Positions 32,135-37,818 of a stretch of 37,818 nucleotides of DNA are shown piece after piece. Each line of letters starts with the position of its first letter. Positions within the stretch are counted from its first letter, which is position 1. A program made the translations under genes and the position numbers. Location: assembly GCA_003483885.1 (NCBI GenBank), contig DMXI01000127.1:1-37818 (forward strand). The letters run 5' to 3'. The notes under the pieces are model-generated. The model had not been told where the DNA came from. It was given only the letters and a program-made list of their open reading frames with translations, and did no database searches. This DNA is from Microscillaceae bacterium. Its GTDB lineage: Bacteria; Bacteroidota; Bacteroidia; Cytophagales; Microscillaceae.

Positions 32135-33203
32135 AAAAACTGTAGTACATATTGTAGAGGCATTAGAAGGAGGACTAATTACCTTTGTACTTAGTCTTAC
32201 CAAACACATTCCTGATCTTAACCATTTTATTATATATGTAGACCGAACAAAACAAAAGGATAATCTTAAACGCCGTTTTGGAGATAATGTACAGCTTGTT
32301 GAATGGCCTCATGCCCAAAGAAAGATACATCCCATTAAAGATTTTAAAGCAGCACTCTCTTTAAAAAAAATCCTGAAAAATATACCTTATGATTTTATCC
32401 ACCTTCACTCATCAAAAGCAGGTTTTTTAGGTCGTCTTGTAGGAATGACCTTGAAAAATAAAAAAATTATTTATACTCCAAATGGTGCTGCTTTTGCCCG
32501 TAAAGATATTGGTCGTCTAAGCAAAACTCTTTATGTAACTCTCGAAAGATTTGCTAATGTGTTGTCTGGTGAAGTGGTATGTTGTTCAAAATCGGAGGCA
32601 GATATATACAAAAAATACCATATCAAATGCACTTATATTAATAATGGTATTCCCATACCTGAGGAAAAATCACTTAGCCTTCAAACTCAACCTGATGCTC
32701 CCATAAATATTGTAACAATAGGAAGGCTCACAAATCAAAAAAACCCTGCTTTTTTCAATGAAATCGCAGATACATTTAAAAACGATAAACGAGTAGAATT
32801 TACCTGGATAGGAGATGGTGAGTTGAAGCCACTCATGACCTCTCCTAATATCACCATTACTGGATGGCTATCAAGCAACCAAGTATTTCAGCATTTACAA
32901 GAAGCTCATTTATACTTATCAACTGCACTGTGGGAGGGTTTGCCTTTTGCTGTACTGGAAGCTATGAGTATGGCCAAGCCCCTTGTTTTGTACAATTGTG
33001 TGGGAAACAGAGATTTAGTAAAGCCTGAATTTAATGGTTTTTTATTTCAGGAAAAAGATCAGGTAATTCAATATCTTCGTTACTTTATTGAATCTCCTGA
33101 AAAACTAGTCACATTTGGTCAAAACTCTTTCAATAAACTTAAGGAAGAATTTAATGTGGAACTTATGGCTCAACAATACAAGGCAAAGTATTTATCTTTA
33201 TGA
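32121..33203 (+). CDS. GT4 family glycosyltransferase
   Basis: A 360-residue GT4 enzyme. The N-terminal half contains VHIVEALEGGLITFVLSL (8-25), LHSSKAGFLGRLVG (95-108) and YTPNGAAFARKDIG. The donor half has IVTIGRLTNQKNPAFFNEIA (197-216), then TWIGDGEL and the EX7E pair in WEGLPFAVLEAM (Glu272 and Glu280). The SSKAGFLGR and YTPNGAAF stretches are like EpsD/PssF-type family 4 enzymes that add HexNAc or hexose residues. Start and stop overlap both neighbours (14 bp and 4 bp). Specificity cannot be assigned from sequence. Confidence 0.92.
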   Translation: MEKNRKTVVHIVEALEGGLITFVLSLTKHIPDLNHFIIYVDRTKQKDNLKRRFGDNVQLVEWPHAQRKIHPIKDFKAALSLKKILKNIPYDFIHLHSSKAGFLGRLVGMTLKNKKIIYTPNGAAFARKDIGRLSKTLYVTLERFANVLSGEVVCCSKSEADIYKKYHIKCTYINNGIPIPEEKSLSLQTQPDAPINIVTIGRLTNQKNPAFFNEIADTFKNDKRVEFTWIGDGELKPLMTSPNITITGWLSSNQVFQHLQEAHLYLSTALWEGLPFAVLEAMSMAKPLVLYNCVGNRDLVKPEFNGFLFQEKDQVIQYLRYFIESPEKLVTFGQNSFNKLKEEFNVELMAQQYKAKYLSL

Positions 33204-34933
33204 AACAAGAATTTAAACACCAGATATACTATACACTCCTCATTATTGTATCTTTTACACTTCCTTTTGACCAAAAATATAGTTCATTTTGCGTTATTTT
33301 ACTTGGTGTTTGGCATATTGTTACGTTCCAAATAGTCAATATTAAAAAGTATATTTCTAATACATATTTTCTTTTGCTAAGCAGCCTATTTATTGCTTTA
33401 ATGGCTAGTCTGTTATATACCAAAGATCTTGATAATGGCTTCTTTAACCTGGAAAAATACTTGGGATTGATCATATTTCCCATCATCATTTTTTCTGGCC
33501 CACCTATTCCAAAATCTGTATTTAATAAGATTTTAAATTCATTTCTGGCTAGCTGTTTTATCGCTTGTTTATTTTGTTTGATATATGCATTTTCTCGCAA
33601 TTTACTCTTCAATAATCTTTCTTCAATCGTAGGAAGATATTATGGAACCAACCTCACAAATATTCTCGATACGTCTCATGTGTATTTAGGTATCTATTTG
33701 CTTTTTTGTTTGGCAATTTTGTATCACAAATTATCACAAAAATTGACTGTAGCGAACATATTACTATTTCTCTACTTTGTGGCATTACTCGTGCTCAATG
33801 CCGCAAAAATGGCCATTATTGCACTTACTCTCCTAAGCATATTCAATATCACAGTATCTACGGCAAAACCCTTATTCAAAATAGGAATACTAGCAAGCAT
33901 TCTAACAATTACAAGCTTACTAATTATTTTTACTCCTACTTTCTCTAGGTTTGAGCGACTACTAAAACAGGAAAACTTCGCTTCTGGTGATAATTATTAT
34001 GATGATATTGGGGTGAGAGTAAGTATTTTAAAGTGTACTATTGAAAGTTATACAAGAACCCCCTTACTAATAGGAAATGGTATAGGAGATGGACAAAATA
34101 CGCTTGATAAAACTTATGAAAAAAACGGCTACCTTTCGTTATCTCGTATGAACTCTCACAATCAATATTTATACTTTATTATAACTATTGGCCTCATAGG
34201 GTTGGTTGTTTTCGTAAAAACCTTAGTCTATCTTTTTGAAAAAGCCTGGAAAGATAAAAACATCCTATACATTAATTTAATCCTCATTATAGCATTAAGT
34301 GCACTAACAGAAGCCATTCTAGAAAGCAACAAAGGAATCATATTTTATAGTTTCTTTCAATCTTTGTTTGCCTTTCATTTCTTCTGTGCACCCAATAATA
34401 AACCTGCTGAAAAGAACGTTTCTCAATTACTCCCTCCTAAACTAGTTCTGAATAGTGTCTTCCTGGTAATGTTTGTGGGCATTATTGTAGTTCAAATGTA
34501 CCCAAAGTTTTTGTTTATCTATCGCCAACATCAAGCGTTTCAACCTTTACAAATGACGCATCAGGAAATGATAGAAAAACGTATCGCTGATTTTAAAAAA
34601 ATCAAAATAGCTTTAGAAAAATATAAAAAGATTAATAAAAACTACCCGGTTAGTGGTTGGTCAGCAGTAAAATGTTCTTTTGGAACTTCTCGAAGAGAAT
34701 GGATCCCTGGTCTGGCTCCTGAATTTATTGACGTTTTACCAGTTGATCCCAGATATAGTAACCAACCAGATCAACATTATATATATTTTTCAAATGGTAG
34801 AGATTATAAGGTATTTGCCTCATTAACCCAAAAAGACATTCCCTATATCAAGAAACATTACCCACAGTTAATAGACCCTACTCGTCCAAGTTATGCTTAT
34901 GGTATTTGGAGCAATTTGGGTAAAAATTTCTAA
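33200..34933 (+). CDS. WaaL/Wzy_C-type O-antigen ligase with C-terminal pseudopilin-like domain
   Basis: A 577-residue protein in two parts. Residues 1-400 hold about 11 membrane helices; a large loop contains RVSILKCTIESY and NGIGDGQN, followed by SHNQYLYFIITIGLIG, which fits the ligase motif H[NSQ]X9GXX[GTY] exactly (His320). Such enzymes move lipid-linked glycans to lipid A core or to proteins. Residues 414-434 are an extra membrane helix, and residues 455-545 resemble the globular part of GspG pseudopilins: a helix ADFKKIKIALEKYKKINKNY, then P, WIPGLAPEFIDVLPVDPRYS, and YIYFSNGRDYKVFAS. There is no pilin signal peptide. The combination is unusual. Overlap with the upstream gene is 4 bp. 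Confidence 0.8.
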   Translation: MKQEFKHQIYYTLLIIVSFTLPFDQKYSSFCVILLGVWHIVTFQIVNIKKYISNTYFLLLSSLFIALMASLLYTKDLDNGFFNLEKYLGLIIFPIIIFSGPPIPKSVFNKILNSFLASCFIACLFCLIYAFSRNLLFNNLSSIVGRYYGTNLTNILDTSHVYLGIYLLFCLAILYHKLSQKLTVANILLFLYFVALLVLNAAKMAIIALTLLSIFNITVSTAKPLFKIGILASILTITSLLIIFTPTFSRFERLLKQENFASGDNYYDDIGVRVSILKCTIESYTRTPLLIGNGIGDGQNTLDKTYEKNGYLSLSRMNSHNQYLYFIITIGLIGLVVFVKTLVYLFEKAWKDKNILYINLILIIALSALTEAILESNKGIIFYSFFQSLFAFHFFCAPNNKPAEKNVSQLLPPKLVLNSVFLVMFVGIIVVQMYPKFLFIYRQHQAFQPLQMTHQEMIEKRIADFKKIKIALEKYKKINKNYPVSGWSAVKCSFGTSRREWIPGLAPEFIDVLPVDPRYSNQPDQHYIYFSNGRDYKVFASLTQKDIPYIKKHYPQLIDPTRPSYAYGIWSNLGKNF

Positions 34934-35028
34934 AAAATAGATTTATCAATCATCATAATTTGCCACACTTAGGCATCAAATTACGTATAGGCAATTTGAC
35001 GTAAACTGTCTATATACATTGTAATACT

Positions 35029-36315
35029 ATGGAAACTACAACTCCTCTCAGAAAATCAACTCTCAATAACGCTATTTCAAAGAAAAGTACCTTCTTTACT
35101 CCACACAATGTATCTTATCTAATACTTATTTCAATTGTTTTTACCCTTCCTATCCATACTCAACTCAATAGCCTACTCATTATTTTACTATGCATCAGTA
35201 TATTTTTCCATAAGAAATTAAAGAAAAAAGCTTCAAGTTTGTTAGGTAACCAGTTTTTCTACCTATTTGTAGGGCTTTACCTTATACAGCTTATTGGATT
35301 ATTGTACACTCGAGACTTTCAGGATGCATCCTATAAATTAGAAACCAAATTATCACTCTTTGTATTTCCTATTGTGATAGGTTTACTACCTAAGTTAAAG
35401 ACCAACCAAATTTATAGCATTATCATTAGCTTTGCTTTTTCTTGTTTGCTTATTACCTTTTATTATTTCTTCAAAACTACCGATGATTTTTTCTTCGGTA
35501 AAGTCAAGATTTTCCCTGTATCTACTGAATTCCTCAAAAGTATCTCCCCTGGCATTGGTACTGTTTACATGGGAATGTATAATATATTTGCTATCTTCTC
35601 TATCCTCTACATACTCCTTCGAGAATGGCAATTCATCCCTTTAGGTTTAAAGGTTTTGTCTATAATTAGTATCATTTTTTTATATGCCTTTGTAATACTT
35701 ATTGGGGCAAGAACAGCCTTGTATATATCTTTTCTTTTCGTGATCATTTACCTTACCTACAACTTTTCGGTACGAAAAAACTATGATATTACAACAATTT
35801 TATTGTCTATCATCTCATTGGCTCTTACTGGCTACTTCGCTTACAACAATGATTTAAATAATAAAGTAACTTCGGTATTTGATACTAAGCCTGAATATAA
35901 CACCCTTGATCTTAGAATGGTACAATGGGGATGTGCAGCCAAGATATTACTCAATAGTAATAACACGTTATTTTTTGGGGTAGGTACTGGCGATGTTCAG
36001 GATAATATGGCCCCCTGTTATGCCTCGCAAAACTATAACGAGTTGAAGAACTCCTACAATGCACACAATGAATATATTGAAGAAGCTCTCCGACATGGAC
36101 TCATTGGGCTTTTTATCTTCTTATCGGCCTTATTAATCCCTTTTTATCTAAGTATTTATGAACATAGAAGCTATTTGTATTTTTTGTTTTTGTTAATTTT
36201 CATTATTTGGAGTTTTACAGAATCTACGCTAAGCACTCAAAAAGGTGCTGTATTCTATGCCTTTTTCAACTCATTACTTTTCTTTAATTTTATTGATAAA
36301 CGTAAAGCCAAATAA
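35029..36315 (+). CDS. WaaL/Wzy_C-type O-antigen ligase
   Basis: This 428-residue membrane protein has about 11 helices and is related to the N-terminal part of its upstream neighbour (shared pattern LLYT-D at about residue 92, YKLETKLSLFVFPI, and FTEST near the end versus LTEAILES there). The ligase motif is complete: AHNEYIEEALRHGLIG with His346 and the two glycines at 357 and 360. The periplasmic loop has LDLRMVQWGCAAKILLNS and FGVGTGD. It lacks the pseudopilin-like extension. Two similar ligases side by side suggest either two acceptors or two steps (polymerisation and ligation). The 95-bp gap before it has no clear promoter. Confidence 0.82.
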   Translation: METTTPLRKSTLNNAISKKSTFFTPHNVSYLILISIVFTLPIHTQLNSLLIILLCISIFFHKKLKKKASSLLGNQFFYLFVGLYLIQLIGLLYTRDFQDASYKLETKLSLFVFPIVIGLLPKLKTNQIYSIIISFAFSCLLITFYYFFKTTDDFFFGKVKIFPVSTEFLKSISPGIGTVYMGMYNIFAIFSILYILLREWQFIPLGLKVLSIISIIFLYAFVILIGARTALYISFLFVIIYLTYNFSVRKNYDITTILLSIISLALTGYFAYNNDLNNKVTSVFDTKPEYNTLDLRMVQWGCAAKILLNSNNTLFFGVGTGDVQDNMAPCYASQNYNELKNSYNAHNEYIEEALRHGLIGLFIFLSALLIPFYLSIYEHRSYLYFLFLLIFIIWSFTESTLSTQKGAVFYAFFNSLLFFNFIDKRKAK

Positions 36316-36387
36316 AATTCCAAACTCCTATTAGTTATAAAAAAAATACAATTTAATAAAAGTTAGGATTATTTCATCTTTTAAGTA

Positions 36388-36395
36388 TAACTTTG
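36388..36395 (+). promoter_or_regulatory. Candidate -7 box before the initiating transferase
   Basis: TAACTTTG at 36388-36395 matches TAnnTTTG and is 30 bp before the ATG at 36426. No TTTG is found 19-21 bp upstream (only TTAG nearby), so the promoter is incomplete or uses an activator. GCGTAC occurs twice (36395-36400 and 36416-36421) in the leader. Confidence 0.4.
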
Positions 36396-36425
36396 CGTAC
36401 AATAACAATAAAGTGAGCGTACACT

Positions 36426-37784
36426 ATGACCCATCAATACTCTAAATTTCTACACCCCATCTATCTTTTAGGCGATTTACTATTATTAAATTTAGCCTTT
36501 ATTTTAAGTTACCTACTACTTTTTCAAAGAGTAGACTTATTCATCTTTAATCCTTATTTTTTCTTGTTGGTATTTTTCAATATTATCTGGGTCTTTGTAT
36601 CAGTATTATTGGATAACCACGAAAAAAACAGAATGGCTTCTGACTTTGCTATTACAAAAAAAATAGCGAGAGCACTATTACTACACTTTGCTGCGATTGC
36701 TACAATTCTACTCTTCATTAAAGCAACTTATTTTTCAAGATTACATTTACTCTACTCTTATAGCATTTATGGTTTATTGGTGCTTACTTGGCGATTAAGT
36801 TTTATTCAAATTCTAAGAGCTTACCGCAAAAGAGGACATAACTTTCGCACATTTATTATTATTGGTGAGAATAAAGCCGGGAAATCAATACTAAATTTCA
36901 TTAACCGTCACCCGGAGTTTGGTTATAAGTTTTTGGGATTTTTCGATAAAAACATTGCTGGCATTGAAGAATTTGCAAAAAATAATCAATTGGATGAAGT
37001 ATATGTGTCACTCAATAACTCTAATGAAGAGGATATCCAACAATTAACCAAGGTGGCGGATAGAAACCTGATTAGACTAAAGCTGATATCAAACATCAAT
37101 GCTGATGAATCTAAATTCCAAAAACTTGCACCTGCGCAATATGGCAATACAACCGTGTTATCAGTTATTAATGAACCCTTAAATAATGCCTTCAATCAAC
37201 TAGTTAAGCGAATATTTGATATTACTTTCTCGTTTTTTGTACTATTACTTATTCACTCTTGGTTGATTCCTTTAATTGCTATTTTAATCAAAAGAGATTC
37301 TAGCGGTCCTATATTTTTTGTTCAAAAACGCTCTGGGCGAAATGGCAAAAAATTTCCTTGTATTAAGTTTCGTACGATGACCTACCAAAAGAATGCACAG
37401 TTTGTTCAAGCGACAAAAAATGATTCCAGGGTAACTAATGTCGGTAAATTTCTTAGAAAGACTAACCTTGATGAATTTCCTCAATTCATTAATGTATTAA
37501 TGGGCCATATGACAGTAGTAGGCCCTCGTCCTCATCCGATTCCATTAGATGATACTTACAAGGAAAATGTTGAAAAATATACAGTAAGACATTATGTTAA
37601 ACCTGGAATTACTGGATTAGCCCAAGCCAAGGGTTATCGTGGTGAAACCCGAGAGATGGCTGCTATGAAAAACCGTATCCGTTTCGATGTTTTTTATGTC
37701 CAAAATTGGTCGCTATTTCTAGATATTAAGATTATATTTATGACTGTGTTCAATATGGTTCGCGGTGAAAAAAATGCCTATTAG
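36426..37784 (+). CDS. Polyprenyl-phosphate sugar-1-phosphate transferase (WcaJ/WbaP-like)
   Basis: A 452-residue membrane enzyme that starts the repeat unit by moving a sugar 1-phosphate from UDP-sugar to undecaprenyl phosphate. Four N-terminal helices (about residues 10-130) precede a CoA-binding-3-like Rossmann domain (FIIIGENKAGKSIL at 143-156 and onward). A fifth helix (about 262-290) is followed by the catalytic bacterial sugar transferase domain: GPIFFVQKRSGRNGKKFPCI, KFRTM, LRKTNLDEFPQFINVL with Asp349-Glu350, GPRPH (366-370) and VKPGITGLAQAKGYRGE. Length is typical of the long WcaJ/WbaP class (450-470). The sugar moved (Glc, Gal or a HexNAc) cannot be told. It lies at the end of the cluster. 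Confidence 0.93.
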   Translation: MTHQYSKFLHPIYLLGDLLLLNLAFILSYLLLFQRVDLFIFNPYFFLLVFFNIIWVFVSVLLDNHEKNRMASDFAITKKIARALLLHFAAIATILLFIKATYFSRLHLLYSYSIYGLLVLTWRLSFIQILRAYRKRGHNFRTFIIIGENKAGKSILNFINRHPEFGYKFLGFFDKNIAGIEEFAKNNQLDEVYVSLNNSNEEDIQQLTKVADRNLIRLKLISNINADESKFQKLAPAQYGNTTVLSVINEPLNNAFNQLVKRIFDITFSFFVLLLIHSWLIPLIAILIKRDSSGPIFFVQKRSGRNGKKFPCIKFRTMTYQKNAQFVQATKNDSRVTNVGKFLRKTNLDEFPQFINVLMGHMTVVGPRPHPIPLDDTYKENVEKYTVRHYVKPGITGLAQAKGYRGETREMAAMKNRIRFDVFYVQNWSLFLDIKIIFMTVFNMVRGEKNAY

Positions 37785-37818
37785 CCACTAATACACCAAA
37801 CAGCTATGGGTAAAATGA

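Noticed and set aside
37806..37818. Possible start of a further plus-strand gene (ATGGGTAAAATGA)
   Set aside because: Only four codons are inside the window, so neither coding nature nor product can be judged.
1..37818. CRISPR arrays, tRNA or rRNA genes, insertion sequences, phage genes
   Set aside because: I looked for regular repeats, cloverleaf-like segments, transposase motifs and terminal repeats and found none that hold up by eye.

Overview
The window comes from a member of the Bacteroidota, most likely a marine Cytophagales-type organism (a Microscilla-like genome would fit, but this is a guess from memory of protein style). The reasons are two secreted proteins with C-terminal type IX secretion (T9SS type A) sorting domains, moderately AT-rich DNA, almost no Shine-Dalgarno sequences, and several promoters that fit the Bacteroidota consensus TTTG-N19-21-TAnnTTTG.

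Left part (1-5916), all on the minus strand: the 5' end of a YbjN-like gene, a PspA/IM30 membrane-stress protein, a small protein resembling only region 2 of an ECF sigma factor, two tandem paralogous secreted alpha/beta-hydrolases with T9SS tails, and a small lipoprotein. Intrinsic terminators lie directly after several of these genes.

Right part (6497-37784), all on the plus strand: one large surface-polysaccharide (O-antigen or capsule) biosynthesis locus. It starts with nucleotide-sugar modules: a TviC/WbpP-type UDP-GlcNAc 4-epimerase, gmd-fcl for GDP-L-fucose, rmlB-rmlA-rmlC for dTDP-6-deoxyhexose (no rmlD in the window), and a TviB/WbpO-type dehydrogenase that with TviC would give UDP-GalNAcA. 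Gaps carrying promoters or hairpins separate these modules.

Next is a tightly overlapping pseudaminic acid operon (14575-23222): pseB, pseC, a Pse-associated methylase, pseF, a pseG-pseH fusion, a three-gene amidotransferase module (WbuX, HisH-like, HisF-like) and pseI. Together they cover every step to a CMP-activated pseudaminic acid, probably carrying an acetamidino group. The assembly section follows (23292-36315): a KpsS/KpsC-like transferase that may add the nonulosonic acid, a Wzx flippase, a hexapeptide acetyltransferase, a dTDP-rhamnose 4-epimerase-like enzyme, glycosyltransferases, a zinc-ribbon methyltransferase, a Wzy-like polymerase and two WaaL-type ligases. One of the ligases carries a C-terminal pseudopilin (GspG-like) domain. 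The window closes with the polyprenyl-phosphate sugar-1-phosphate transferase that would start each repeat unit. Polysaccharide export genes (Wza/Wzc) and an UpxY-type antiterminator are not present here.
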